A stretch of DNA of 64,000 bases from Pseudomonas tehranensis. Its GTDB lineage: Bacteria > Pseudomonadota > Gammaproteobacteria > Pseudomonadales > Pseudomonadaceae. Both the position numbers and the translations under genes were made by a program. The notes under the pieces were generated by a model. The model saw nothing but the letters and a program-made list of their open reading frames with translations. It did no database searches and was not told the origin of the DNA. Below are positions 40,088 to 50,200 of the stretch, piece after piece. The DNA lies in assembly GCF_014268615.1 (NCBI RefSeq), contig NZ_JABWQV010000003.1, positions 41,234 to 105,233 on the forward strand, in the 5' to 3' direction. Positions within the stretch are counted from its first letter, which is position 1; each line of letters starts with the position of its first letter.

Positions 40088-41108
40088 GGCCGGCGAGGTC
40101 AAGAAGTTCGAGAAGTACCTGCGCCAGATCGACAAGCTGGTGCGCGAGCAACTGACCCGCAAGGAGCTGACCACCTACAGCCGAGACCGACTTGAGCAGT
40201 TCCTGTCCCGGGTGGATGGCAAGCTGTTGGAGATCTACAAGGCCTACAGCAATCTGGTGCAGGCAGATCTGGTTGATATCGCGCTGTATGAGGCGACCTT
40301 CGAGGCCAATAGCCTGAGCAATGCGCTGTCGATTGATGCCGTGGTCCCGACAAATACGGCGATCCGCGCTGCGGTGTTCTCTTACCCTTTGCAGGTGAAG
40401 GGGGTAAACGGCGGCAAGCTGCTGAAGAGCTTCTTGAGTGGCTGGACCAGAACCGAAACGATGCGGGTGACGAACACCATCCGCTTGGGCTTCGGCCAAG
40501 GTCAGACGAACGCCCAAATCATCCAGGCGATTCGCGGTACCGCGGCGCAGAACTTCACCGACGGCATTCTCGCAGTGAGCAATCGCAATGCGGCCGCCGT
40601 GGTGCAAACGGCGATCCAGCACGTGGCCACCACCGCACGGATGGAGACACTTAAGGCGAATAGGGACGTGGTGCTGGGTTATCGCTGGGTGTCGACGCTG
40701 GACCGCAAGACCTCGCAGCAATGCAAGGGCCTGGATGGCATGCGCTTCGATCTTGGCAAAGGACCGCTGCCGCCGGCGCATATCAACTGCCGGTCGACGA
40801 CGGTACCGACAACCCGGATTTCGGAGATGTTCGCCAAGGATGCCACGCGCGCCTCGGTTGGCGACCACGGCGGGGCCCAGGTCGACGCAAGCCTGAACTA
40901 TTACGAGTGGCTGGCAACGCAACCAGCGAGCTTTCAGGATCATGCCTTGGGGCCGGTACGCGGCAAGTTGTTTCGCAACGGCGGCCTGACGCCGGAAAAG
41001 TTCGCCAAACTGCAGCTCGACAAGTCATTCAAGCCGCTGACCCTGGCTCAACTCAAGGAACTCGAGCCTGACATGTTCACCCGAGCAGGCGTTACACTCG
41101 GCGCTTAA
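40023..41108 (+). CDS. Minor head protein (Mu gpF / SPP1 gp7-like)
   Basis: This protein of about 361 aa belongs to the head-morphogenesis family: QTAIQHVATTARMETLKANR, YRWVSTLDRKTSQQCKGLDG and LPPAHINCRSTTVP (zinc/Cys-His signature of the F-like domain). It begins inside the portal gene. The ATG at 40023 (MQADSQLLEQ) is my choice; an ATG six codons upstream is also possible. Confidence 0.85.
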   Translation: MQADSQLLEQTTRHSVMIERLKAGEVKKFEKYLRQIDKLVREQLTRKELTTYSRDRLEQFLSRVDGKLLEIYKAYSNLVQADLVDIALYEATFEANSLSNALSIDAVVPTNTAIRAAVFSYPLQVKGVNGGKLLKSFLSGWTRTETMRVTNTIRLGFGQGQTNAQIIQAIRGTAAQNFTDGILAVSNRNAAAVVQTAIQHVATTARMETLKANRDVVLGYRWVSTLDRKTSQQCKGLDGMRFDLGKGPLPPAHINCRSTTVPTTRISEMFAKDATRASVGDHGGAQVDASLNYYEWLATQPASFQDHALGPVRGKLFRNGGLTPEKFAKLQLDKSFKPLTLAQLKELEPDMFTRAGVTLGA

Positions 41109-41125
41109 TCAAGCTGAGCCTACCT

Positions 41126-41611
41126 ATGCTTGTCATCGTCGAAGATGGAACAGGAAGACCGGACGCAAACAGCTTTGTGCCGTTGGAGAAGCTGGTCTTC
41201 TACCGCAATTACTATGGCTTCCCGCTTCCTGCTACTGAAAACGAGCAGAAGGCCTTGCTGTTGCGTGCTGCTGCCGACATGAACGCCATGGAATGGAAGG
41301 GCGCCAAGACGCGAGACGCGCAGGCGATGGCCTGGCCCCGGCGGCAGTGCAGGGTTGGAATGGAAATTCTGTCTGAAACGTTTGTCCCGTTCGAAATTGA
41401 ATGGGGTCAACTCCGGCTGGCAGTAGAGCTGTACGCAGCGGATAACGGGTTCGGCATTCCTGAGCCTGCCTTCGGCACCGAGAAAGACGGGGAGCGCGTG
41501 GCATTGCTGCGCGGCAACCCTGGCGCCATGCTTCGACCTCCACCGTATGCACCGAGCAGGACGCAGTTTGCCGATTACCTGGTGATGCGCGGGCTTTCGA
41601 TAGTCCGATAA
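41126..41611 (+). CDS. DnaT-like head-tail adaptor protein
   Basis: This 161-aa protein has the pattern MLVIVEDGTGRPDANSFVPL, then LLLRAAADMNAMEWKGAKTR and AMAWPRRQC, typical of the phage family annotated DnaT-like single-strand-binding but probably a head-completion adaptor. It is followed by a terminator-like hairpin. Confidence 0.8.
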   Translation: MLVIVEDGTGRPDANSFVPLEKLVFYRNYYGFPLPATENEQKALLLRAAADMNAMEWKGAKTRDAQAMAWPRRQCRVGMEILSETFVPFEIEWGQLRLAVELYAADNGFGIPEPAFGTEKDGERVALLRGNPGAMLRPPPYAPSRTQFADYLVMRGLSIVR

Positions 41612-41628
41612 AACACAGAATTCACACC

Positions 41629-41653
41629 AAGCCGCCCAATGGGCGGTTTTTTT
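41629..41653 (+). terminator. Terminator-like hairpin in late operon
   Basis: CCGCCC/GGGCGG with an AAT loop followed by seven Ts, just ahead of the scaffold gene. Similar hairpins precede the tail-tube, I, J and endolysin genes. Confidence 0.75.
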
Positions 41654-41695
41654 ATGCCCGCAAAGCGGGCCGACCAAACCCAAGGGGTGCACCAA

Positions 41696-42433
41696 GTGGC
41701 AGACGAAAACCAGATTGATCTTGAAGACCCAGCAGTCAAAACCGCCATTGCTGCCGCAGTGGAAGCAGCGACACAAGGCCTCAAGAACAAAAACACCGAG
41801 CTGCTTGGCTCGCTCAAAACGACCAAAACGGAGCTGGAAGGCTTCAAAACCCAGTTCGAAGGCCTGGACATCGATGCGGTGAAGGGCTTGCTGAACAAGG
41901 TCGGCCAGGATGAAGAGACCAAGCTGATCGCGGAAGGCAAGCTCGACGAGGTCATCACCCGTCGCACCGAGCGCCTGCGCACCGACTACGACAAGCAGTT
42001 GGCCGCTCAGAAAGAGCGTGCCGATAAGGCCGAGGCCTTCGCCGCCAAGTACAGCGACAAAGTCTTGGCCGATTCCATCCGCGCAGCCGCCATCAAGGCC
42101 GGAGCGCTCCCCGAGGCCGCAGAGGACATCATCCTGCGCGCCCGGGGCACTTTCAAACTCAGTGAAGACGGCGAGGCGATCGCCACTGACCGTGATGGCG
42201 AGGTCATCTACGGCAAGGACGGCAAAACGCCTTTGTCGCCGCTCGAATGGGCGGAGTCGCTGCGTGAAACAGCAACACACCTCTGGCCAAGGGCTCAGGG
42301 TACCGGGCAGACCGGTGACAACGGTGGCAAGGCTACCAAAAAGTGGGGGGAGCACACCGAGCAAGAGCGCGCCGCGCTGGCCCGAGACAACCCCGAAGCA
42401 TACAAGCGACTCAAAGCCACTCAAGGAACCTAA
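41696..42433 (+). CDS. Capsid scaffolding protein
   Basis: This 245-aa protein is a long charged helix (TELLGSLKTTKTELEGFKTQ, LAAQKERADKAEAFAAKYSD) between an acidic start and a C-terminal capsid-binding tail (KKWGEHTEQERAALARDNPE), typical of scaffolds next to the major capsid gene. The GTG at 41696 is preferred because AAGGGGTG stands upstream and the frame before it runs through the terminator hairpin. Confidence 0.85.
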   Translation: MADENQIDLEDPAVKTAIAAAVEAATQGLKNKNTELLGSLKTTKTELEGFKTQFEGLDIDAVKGLLNKVGQDEETKLIAEGKLDEVITRRTERLRTDYDKQLAAQKERADKAEAFAAKYSDKVLADSIRAAAIKAGALPEAAEDIILRARGTFKLSEDGEAIATDRDGEVIYGKDGKTPLSPLEWAESLRETATHLWPRAQGTGQTGDNGGKATKKWGEHTEQERAALARDNPEAYKRLKATQGT

Positions 42434-42436
42434 TCC

Positions 42437-43414
42437 ATGGCCACCACGCAACTTGCTGACATCTTCGTCAGCGACTATTACGCCGATCTGGCGCCGGTTA
42501 ATTCGCCAGAAAAGACCGCCGTTTTCGAATCCGGCATCATTGTTAAATCTCCCGAACTGGATGCCATCGCATCGAACGGCCAGGGTACTGCCGAGATTGC
42601 CTATTGGCAGGATCTCGACGCAGACGAAGAGCCGAACATCTCGAACGATGATCCAGACGACCTGGGCGAAGTCGGCAAGGCCGAGCAGGGCAGCATGCGT
42701 GCGCGCACGCTGTACCTCAACAAAGGCTACGGCGTTGCTGACTTGACCACGGAGCTGGCGCGTACCGAGCCGATGCAGCACATTCGCAATCGCTTCGGCA
42801 CCTACTGGACTCGCCGCTGGCAGCGTTACCTGCTGGGCGCGGCTCGCGGCATCATCGCCTCGAACATCGCCAACGACGCAGGTGACATGGTGGTTGATGC
42901 CGGTGCGACCATCAGCGCCGGTGCGTTCCAGGACGCTGCGTTCACTTCTGGTGATGCTGCTGACGTGTTCTCGGCCATCGGCGTTCATTCGGTAGTGATG
43001 AACCAGATGGTCAAGCAGGACCTCATCGAGTACCTGCGTGATTCCGATGGCAAGATCATCCTGGCGACCTATCTGGGCAAGCCGGTGTTCATGGATGACA
43101 GCCTGGTTTACGGTCCCGGTCAGTACCTGTCCGTGTTCTTCGGTCAAGGCGCCTTCGGCTACGGCGAGGGAAATCCGGCAAACCCTGTTGAACTGGAGCG
43201 GAAGCCTTCCGGCGGTAACGGTGGTGGCGCCGAGGTCCTGTGGGAGCGTAAGACCATGATCTTGCAGCCTGCTGGCTTTAGCTGGAAAGGCAGCGAGAAT
43301 CGCAACCTCAGCCCGACCGCGACCCAGTACGCGGCCGCAGCCAACTGGGAGCGCGTCTTCGACCGCAAGCAGGTCCCTTTCGCCGCCGTGATCAGCGGCA
43401 CCGTTACCCCGTAA
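42437..43414 (+). CDS. Major capsid protein
   Basis: This 325-aa protein starts MATTQLADIFVSDYYADLAP and has the features of HK97-fold capsid proteins of this lineage: FGTYWTRRWQRYLLGAARGI, IGVHSVVMNQMVKQDLIEYL and GKPVFMDDSLVYGPGQ. It is coupled to the scaffold gene three bases upstream. Confidence 0.92.
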   Translation: MATTQLADIFVSDYYADLAPVNSPEKTAVFESGIIVKSPELDAIASNGQGTAEIAYWQDLDADEEPNISNDDPDDLGEVGKAEQGSMRARTLYLNKGYGVADLTTELARTEPMQHIRNRFGTYWTRRWQRYLLGAARGIIASNIANDAGDMVVDAGATISAGAFQDAAFTSGDAADVFSAIGVHSVVMNQMVKQDLIEYLRDSDGKIILATYLGKPVFMDDSLVYGPGQYLSVFFGQGAFGYGEGNPANPVELERKPSGGNGGGAEVLWERKTMILQPAGFSWKGSENRNLSPTATQYAAAANWERVFDRKQVPFAAVISGTVTP

Positions 43415-43465
43415 CTCAGCCTCGGCGGGGCGCTTGATTGCGCCCTGGCCGATCTGGAGAGAGTC

Positions 43466-43903
43466 ATGAAGATTATCTACACCGACAAGCCGGGCAACGA
43501 GTCCGGGGTCTGTTATCGCCTGCTCGACCAGTTCTTCGGCGTCATTGGTGGGGCCAAGGAGGTGGTGGTTGATGGTGACAAGCCGAACATCATCGAGGCT
43601 TACAAGCGCGCCGGGATCATCGTAACTGACGGCAAGGCCCCCCTCTTGCGTGAAGACAGCCCAACGGTCGCCGAGTTCATCGCCGCCGGCTACAAGGCGA
43701 GCGCCTATCCTCCCGAAGGCTATGCCTCGCGCAGCACTCCCGAGGAAATCGCGGAAGCGTTGAGGGCTGAGCAGGTTCCGCCTGAAACTGACCCTCTGAA
43801 AATGAAGGTCCCGGAGTTGAAAGAGTGGCTCACCAGCAAGGGCATCGCCTTCGAGTCCACCGCGCTGAAAGAAGACCTGCAGGCCTTGGTGCCTAAGGAA
43901 TAA
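43466..43903 (+). CDS. Head protein with C-terminal HeH/LEM-like motif
   Basis: This 145-aa protein has an unassigned N-terminal part (MKIIYTDKPGNESGVCYRLL) and a C-terminal helix-extended-helix-like motif (MKVPELKEWLTSKGIAFEST). Such proteins lie between capsid and connector genes in related phages; a head-completion role is inferred. Confidence 0.75.
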   Translation: MKIIYTDKPGNESGVCYRLLDQFFGVIGGAKEVVVDGDKPNIIEAYKRAGIIVTDGKAPLLREDSPTVAEFIAAGYKASAYPPEGYASRSTPEEIAEALRAEQVPPETDPLKMKVPELKEWLTSKGIAFESTALKEDLQALVPKE

Positions 43904-43913
43904 GGGCAAGCAC

Positions 43914-44291
43914 ATGACCGATTTCATCACCGTTGCCGAGGTTGACACCCTGCTGGGTCCTGGCTGGGCCGGCACCGGTGATCCGGTCCTTGCTGTGACC
44001 ATGGCCAATGCCTGGCTCACGGCCAAGATTAATCGACCTGTTGCCGATCCGACCCCCGAAGCCATCAAGCTTGCTGGCGCTCAGGTCGCGAAAGAGGCGG
44101 CGGCGGGCAAGTTGTACACGTCCACGCAGAAGGAAGTGCAAAGCAAGACGGTATCGGCTCAGTCTGGCACCTCGGTCAGCAAAACCTACGTGGCCGGCTC
44201 TACCGATCAGTCGGCGGGCGTGAACTTCGCCCTGGCGCTTCTGGCGCCTTGGATCAAGCGCTCAGGCGTGATGATGCTGAAAAGGATCTAA
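43914..44291 (+). CDS. Head-tail connector protein
   Basis: This 125-aa protein has an N-terminal helix-rich connector-like segment (FITVAEVDTLLGPGWAGTGD, VTMANAWLTAKI) and a C-terminal WIKRSGVMMLKRI. Position and size fit gp6-like adaptors. The function is inferred from synteny. Confidence 0.75.
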   Translation: MTDFITVAEVDTLLGPGWAGTGDPVLAVTMANAWLTAKINRPVADPTPEAIKLAGAQVAKEAAAGKLYTSTQKEVQSKTVSAQSGTSVSKTYVAGSTDQSAGVNFALALLAPWIKRSGVMMLKRI

Positions 44292-44293
44292 CC

Positions 44294-44683
44294 ATGGGGA
44301 TGCGCGAAGAGATCCAGTCGGAACTGGCCGAGGCGTTTGACGACCCGGATGGCCTGGCCGATGCCGTGAAGCCTGTAGTCGGGGTTCGGAAAGTCCAGGG
44401 CGAATATGACCCTGAAACCGGAACCATCCCTGAAGTCATCACAAACTATGCAGGGCGTGGCATTTTCGGCAGCTACCTCAGCAAGGAAATCGACGGGACG
44501 TTGATCCAGACGACCGACCAGAAGCTCACCATCCTGCAGAACGAATTATTCATCACGCTGCTTGGCGTTCCGACCGCCACCGTGGCGACGCCTGAAATTG
44601 GCGATGTCATCGGTGGCAAGCGAGCCCTGAACGTTAGCCAGGATCCCGCGGGTGCAACCTGGACCGTTCAGTTGAGGGTTTGA
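44294..44683 (+). CDS. Head-tail joining protein
   Basis: This 129-aa mostly beta protein (ITNYAGRGIFGSYLSKEIDG, LFITLLGVPTATVATPEIGD) lies between connector and gp10-like genes. The start at 44294 follows AAAGGATCT. It probably corresponds to the FII/head-closure group; this is positional inference. Confidence 0.7.
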   Translation: MGMREEIQSELAEAFDDPDGLADAVKPVVGVRKVQGEYDPETGTIPEVITNYAGRGIFGSYLSKEIDGTLIQTTDQKLTILQNELFITLLGVPTATVATPEIGDVIGGKRALNVSQDPAGATWTVQLRV

Positions 44684-44684
44684 T

Positions 44685-45341
44685 ATGGCAAATCGCGGAA
44701 CAGGCCAGTCCGGCAGCTTCGCCCTGAGCCTGGCGGAATTCGCCCAGCAAGCAACCGAAGCCATCGATGCCAGTCTGCGAGAGATCATCATCGAGATCGG
44801 TAGCAGCGTTATCCGTATGTCACCGGTCGGCAACCCGGAAATCTGGGCGGCGAACGTCGCTCATCGGCAGGCCAATACTCAGGCGGCTGATGACTATGAT
44901 TTCAAGGTTGCCGTTCGAAACACCGTCATCAATCTGACCGACAGCAACTTCACCAAGGCTGGAAAGCTGAAGCGCGGCGTCAAATATGCCAAGCCCCTGA
45001 CAAAGGCCGAGCGCGACCAGAACTTCAACGTGAACGGACTGGTCGCCGGCAAGGACTATGTGGGCGGGCGATTCCGCGGAAACTGGAATTTCTCGATTGG
45101 CTCACCGGATAACAGTTTTCGAATTCAACCGGACCCGACAGGCGAGGCCACCATGGCCCGACTGGTCAATGGTGCGATTGAGTTCAAGGCGGGGCAGACA
45201 GCCTTCATTGTGAACAATCTGCCGTACGCGATCCCGCTTGAGTTCGGGCATTCGACCCAAGCCCCGGGCGGCATGGTCCGTATCACCGTGGCCCGCTTCC
45301 AGCAGATCGTGCTGGAGGCCATCAGGAACAATCAGGTATGA
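44685..45341 (+). CDS. HK97 gp10-like tail completion protein
   Basis: This 218-aa protein contains SLREIIIEIGSSVIRMSPVG, YAIPLEFGHSTQAPGGMVRI and the closing VARFQQIVLEAI, the hallmark end of gp10-like proteins. It is needed to join head and tail. It overlaps the next gene by four bases. Confidence 0.88.
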   Translation: MANRGTGQSGSFALSLAEFAQQATEAIDASLREIIIEIGSSVIRMSPVGNPEIWAANVAHRQANTQAADDYDFKVAVRNTVINLTDSNFTKAGKLKRGVKYAKPLTKAERDQNFNVNGLVAGKDYVGGRFRGNWNFSIGSPDNSFRIQPDPTGEATMARLVNGAIEFKAGQTAFIVNNLPYAIPLEFGHSTQAPGGMVRITVARFQQIVLEAIRNNQV

Positions 45342-45754
45342 GCCACAAGATAATCCGCGCGTTGCTGGAATCGCGCCTGAAGGCCTGGGCATCCGCTCGA
45401 ACGCCGACGCTGCGCGTCGCCTACCAGAACGTGCCATTTACCCCAAACAACGGTGAAACGTACCTGAGGGCGTTCCTGCTTCCCGCCGGGACCGACAGCA
45501 ACGACCTGGCCGGCGCGCATCGGCTCTACACCGGGCTGTTTCAAATCACCATCGTGACGCCGACCGGTAATGGTCCCGCCGGCGCAGAGACGATTGCTGA
45601 TGAGCTCGCTGCGCTGTACCCGCTGAATGATCGGCTTGTTCGCGACGGGATCACAGCCCTGATTATGACTCCGGTCGAGCCAGGCCCTGAGCAGACCGAG
45701 GACACAGCCTTCACTTTGCCGGTGTCCTTCCAGTACCGAGCCGACACGACTTAA
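45338..45754 (+). CDS. Tail terminator protein (DUF4128)
   Basis: This 138-aa protein has the DUF4128/gpU-like layout: IIRALLESRLKAWAS, YLRAFLLPAGTDSND, HRLYTGLFQITIVTP and FTLPVSFQYRADTT. It caps the growing tail tube. A terminator-like hairpin (stem AACCCGC/GCGGGTT, 45777-45796) follows. Confidence 0.88.
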   Translation: MSHKIIRALLESRLKAWASARTPTLRVAYQNVPFTPNNGETYLRAFLLPAGTDSNDLAGAHRLYTGLFQITIVTPTGNGPAGAETIADELAALYPLNDRLVRDGITALIMTPVEPGPEQTEDTAFTLPVSFQYRADTT

Positions 45755-45823
45755 TCCGCCCGTTGGGCAACCCCGAAACCCGCCATCGAGCGGGTTTTGT
45801 CATTTCTGCACAGAGGAAAACCC

Positions 45824-46471
45824 ATGAGCGTTTCTATTCCCAACGGCACTACTTTTGAAATCGCGAGCGTGATGAGTGTCGCAACGCCTTTCACAGCGAT
45901 CACCAACACAAATCCGGCCGTGTTGACGGCGGCGGCCCACGGTCTGGCCGATGGCGACATCATCGTCGTTGACTCGGGCTGGGCGAAACTCAACGGCCGT
46001 CCGGCTCGGGTCATTGACTCCGACGTCGGCGACTTCGCCGCGGAAGGGATCAACACTACCAACGTCAAGAGTTTCCCAGCAGGTTCGGGCGCCGGCTCTG
46101 TCCGTTCCGCTTCTGGCTGGACCCAGATCGCTCAGATCACTGAGCCGGCGGCAAATGGTGGCGACCAGCAATTCCTGACCTACGGCTTCCTGGAGGATGA
46201 CGACGACCGTCAACTCCCGACCACCAAATCGGCCAGCAGCATGACGCTGCCGGTTGCAGACGACCCCACCCAGGCATTCGTAGCGGTCGTTGAGGCTGCG
46301 GACGAAGACAAGGAACCGCGGCTGATTCGCGCAAATCTCCCGTCCGGCTCGACCATTCTCTACTACGCGTATGTGTCGATCACCGCGACCCCTACGCTGA
46401 GCCGGAACAACATCATGACCCGGACCATCACTCTGTCGTTCGCGTCCCGACCAATGCGCTACAACGCCTAA
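45824..46471 (+). CDS. Major tail tube protein
   Basis: This 215-aa protein starts MSVSIPNGTTFEIASVMSVA behind GAGGAAAA. It is beta-rich and has an Ig-like decorative stretch (QLPTTKSASSMTLPVADDPT). Position between tail terminator and the G/G-T gene is that of lambda gpV. The 45797 start lies inside the preceding hairpin and is rejected. Confidence 0.9.
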   Translation: MSVSIPNGTTFEIASVMSVATPFTAITNTNPAVLTAAAHGLADGDIIVVDSGWAKLNGRPARVIDSDVGDFAAEGINTTNVKSFPAGSGAGSVRSASGWTQIAQITEPAANGGDQQFLTYGFLEDDDDRQLPTTKSASSMTLPVADDPTQAFVAVVEAADEDKEPRLIRANLPSGSTILYYAYVSITATPTLSRNNIMTRTITLSFASRPMRYNA

Positions 46472-46480
46472 GGAGGCCTT

Positions 46481-46864
46481 ATGGCAAAGTTCTCTATCGC
46501 GCCAAAGCCGACCTTCACGGTTGATGTAGCTATTCCCCAGGTGGGCGGCAAGCCAGTCATGGTGCCGTTCACGTTCCAGTACCGAGATCGAACCGCCCTG
46601 GCAGAACTGTTCGACGCCTGGAGCGCGAAAGCCGAAGCCCTCAACGAGAGCTTCAAGGGCACTGAGCCCACCATTTCGCAGATCACCGAAGCAGAAGTCG
46701 AGCAAGGTGTTGATCAGATCCGGGCTTTGGTTGTTGCCTGGGGTTTCAGCGACAAGCTCAACGACGAATCCATCACCGCCCTGGTGAAGAGCTGCATCGG
46801 TGTTTCGGATGCGGTGGTAAAGGCCTACAGCGATGCCTTCGGCAAGGCCCGCCTGGGAAACTGA
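46481..46864 (+). CDS. Tail assembly chaperone, short form (gpG-like)
   Basis: This 127-aa protein (MAKFSIAPKPTFTVDVAIPQ) ends LGN-stop immediately after the slippery heptamer GGGAAAC at 46855-46861. In lambda the short G and frameshifted G-T products bind the tape measure protein and recruit tube subunits. The zero frame reads CTG GGA AAC TGA, so most ribosomes stop here. Confidence 0.88.
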   Translation: MAKFSIAPKPTFTVDVAIPQVGGKPVMVPFTFQYRDRTALAELFDAWSAKAEALNESFKGTEPTISQITEAEVEQGVDQIRALVVAWGFSDKLNDESITALVKSCIGVSDAVVKAYSDAFGKARLGN

Positions 46865-47184
46865 CGGCCGCCGCCCGGGCGCTCTACGAGCCAGCCGCTA
46901 CCGCCGAACAACTAGCGGTATTCGGATTCTCCCCTGAAGACTATGACGAGACGTTCGAGGTCTGGCCGGACGCCTGGTATTCGTTCCTCGTCATGGACGC
47001 CATGGGCACTCAATGGCGCACCGGCGCGTGCGGCGCGACCGGCCTTGATTACGGCGTGCTCCCCAGTGTGATGCGCCTGGTTGGAGTGCCGGCGAACCAG
47101 CGGCAGACAGTTTTTCAGGATCTCCGCGTGATGGAATCGGAAGCTATCGCGGTTATGGCTGACATGCGTGACAACCGCCCGTAA
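46481..47184 (+). CDS. Tail assembly chaperone, -1 frameshift product (gpG-T-like)
   Basis: A -1 slip at G GGA AAC (46855-46861) lets translation run on from 46861 in frame 1 for 107 more codons (LTAAARALYEPAATAEQLAV ... ADMRDNRP), giving about 234 aa. The extension has the DUF1799 look and has no start codon or ribosome binding site at its beginning. Slippery site, phase and gene order all match lambda G/G-T. Confidence 0.88.
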
Positions 47185-47211
47185 CAACGGGCACTTATTC
47201 AAGGTGAGTCG

Positions 47212-50200
47212 ATGAACATTGCAGAACTCGGCGTCAAGATCGACTCGGCCGATGCGATTCAGGCGAAAACTAGTCTGGATGAAATGGCGAAGGCTGGCGG
47301 TCGGGCCGAGCAGTCCGCCGTTTCGCTGATGAATGAAATGCAGGCCCTGGAGAAGTCGCTGTCCACCGGCGCCAAAACCACCCAGGACCTGGCGAAGCAG
47401 CGGGACGCTCTCGCCAAGCTGACCAAGACCGGCGCCTATGGCGAGGCTGAGTTCACCAAGATCACCGCCCAGCTCGACAAGCAACAGGTCGCCCTTGCCA
47501 AATCCACCATGGATGAGCAGAAGGCGCTCAACAGTTTGCTCGGCGCTATCGACCCGGCCCGCGCCGCCGTGGCGAAGCTGGATAAACAAGTTGAGGATCT
47601 GGGTAAGCACCTGGACGCCGGCCGAATCAGCCAAGACCAGTACAACGCATCACTCGGGAAAATCGATAAGGATTACGCGAAGCTCGAAAAGACCTCCAAC
47701 GGATTCGACAAACTGCGGCTCGGTTCACGCCAGGCTCAGGAGAACGTCGTCCAGCTCGGCAACGCTCTGTCGTCGGGAGACTGGGGTAGCGGTGTGCGTG
47801 CCGTAGCTCAGTTGGGGGCAGGCGCGGGCGCTTCTGCTGCCGGACTGCTCGCGATCCTTGCTCCTATCGCACTGGCAACGGCAGCCGTCGGCGCGCTTGG
47901 AGTTGCCTTTTACAAGGGTGGTAAAGAGCAGGACGACTTCAACAAATCACTGACCCTGACCGGCAACTATGCAGGCGTGAGTGCCGGGCAACTTGGCGAC
48001 ATGGCTCGGCAGGTGAGCGCCACCATTGGCACAACCGGTGCGGCTGCCGATGTTCTGGCCTCATTGGCTGGCAGCGGCAAGATCGCTGGCGAAAGTTTCG
48101 TAGGCATCGCCCAGGCCGCCATTTCGATGCAGGAAGCCACGGGCAAGGCTGTCGGTGACACTGTCGCAGAGTTCAAAAAGCTGGCAGATGACCCAGTCAA
48201 GGCCTCCGCCGCGCTTAACGAGCAGTATCACTACCTGACGGCTTCGGTCTACTCGCAGATCGCCGCTCTGGAAGAGCAGGGTGACCATGCTGGCGCTGTG
48301 AAGCTCGCGACCGAGCAATATGCCGACGCCATCAACGAGCGCACGCCAAAGATCCTCGAAAACCTGAGCTTCTGGGAGAAGGGATACAACGAAGTTGCCC
48401 GGGCGGCTGATCGCCTGAAGAATCTGGGCCGCCAAGACATCGGTGCTGATATTGAGCAGGCCCGGCGAGACCTGGCCGGCGCTCAGTCCGGCAATGTTGG
48501 TCTGTTCCAGAACAAGCAGGAGATGATCGATCTCTACACGAATCGGTTGAACATGCTGGAGGATCAGCAGGCGGCCGAGGCTGACATCGCAAAGTGGCAG
48601 GGCGAACAGGCCAAGGCACAGATGAGCGCCGTGTCCGCCATGGCGAAAATCGACGCGCTCACGAAGTCGTCACTGACCAATGAGCAGAAGCGCGCGGACG
48701 CGATCAAGGATTACAAGAAGCAACTCGACGATATCCGCAAGGTTGACCCCAAGGACGCCCGACTCGACCAGGCGGCAATCGACAAGAATATTTCCAACAT
48801 CAACGCCAAGTTTAAGGACCCGAAGGGAGCCGCGGGCAGCGTCGACCTGACCGGATTCAACAACGCGAAAAACATCCTGGCCGAAACCCTGGCCTATTAC
48901 AAAAACGCCGACAAGGAGCTGGAGGCTTCGCAGCGCGCCGGGGTCATAAGTCAGGCGAGCTACACCGAACAGCGGGTCAGTCTGCTGAAGCAGGAAGCGG
49001 TTGAGGTTGCCCAGGGTTACGAGGCGGAAATCTCAGCATTGGAGGCGGCGAAGACCAAAAAGGGAACGACTGCCTCGCAGATCATCCAGATCGACCAGAA
49101 GATCAGCGATGCACGCTTCGCGATGGTCAAGGCCCAGCAGGAAACGGACAGCCAGCTCTCGATCATTGCAACCAATGAGGAAGGCCGGCTGCGCAAGCAG
49201 ACCCTGGCAGTCAGCACATACACCGGGGCGCTACAGCGGCAAGTGGAAACGCTTCGCCAGCAGGGTATTCGTGCTGCATCTGGTCTCGGCCAAGGTGATC
49301 GCCAGCGTGGGCTGACGGACCAGCAGAACGGCATCGACGACCGCGTCAACCAGCAGCGCCTGGAACTGGCAAATCAGTACGGCGACGGCTCGCGAGGCAT
49401 GAGCCTCGACGAGTACACGCAGAAGCTCAATGCACTGAAAGCCACGCAGCAGGATCTGCACGACACCGTCCAGGCCAACTATGACGACATGACTGCTGCC
49501 CAGGGTAGCTGGAGTGCCGGAGCATCGTCGGCATGGCAGAACTACCTGGAATCTGCGCGGGACGTGGCCGGGCAGACCAAACGCCTGTTCACCAACGCCT
49601 TCAGCTCAATGGAGGATGCGATCGTCAACTTCGCCATGACCGGGAAGCTGTCGTTTGCGGATTTCACCAAGTCGATTCTCGCGGATATGGCGCGAATTGC
49701 GACAAGGACTGCGGCATCCGAAGGGCTCAGTGCTTTGTTCGGTCTGGCTGCGTCGGCCGCGGGCTCTTACTTCGGCGGCACGTCATCGGCCGGCTCAACC
49801 CAGGCCGGGTACTCCGGCGACCTATCAGGCTTCACCCCGGGCAGCATTCAGGCCAAGGGCGGCGCCTGGTCGGGCGGCGTACAGATGTTCGCCAATGGTG
49901 CTGCCTTCACCAACTCCATCGTCAGCAAGCCGACAGCGTTCGGCATGGCCGGCGGAGGTATTGGCGTGATGGGGGAGGCGGGGGAGGAGGCGATCATGCC
50001 GCTGACCCGCACGGCTGGAGGTCAGTTGGGTGTCCGGGCAATCAGTGGTGGCGGCAGTGGCGGTGAGAACGTTTACAACTTCCCAGTGGCAGTTTCCGTG
50101 CAGACCACCGGTGACGGCGGCACGACCACCACGGAAGACACCACGCAACTGGGCAAGGGCATCCAACAGGCAGCCAAGGTCGAAGCTGAAACGGCTATCT

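Noticed and set aside
41120..44068. 982-codon open frame on the minus strand opposite the head genes
   Set aside because: It is a shadow of GC-rich plus-strand genes (adaptor, scaffold, capsid, connector), which all have clear families, ribosome binding sites and tight packing. Its translation has no recognisable domain.
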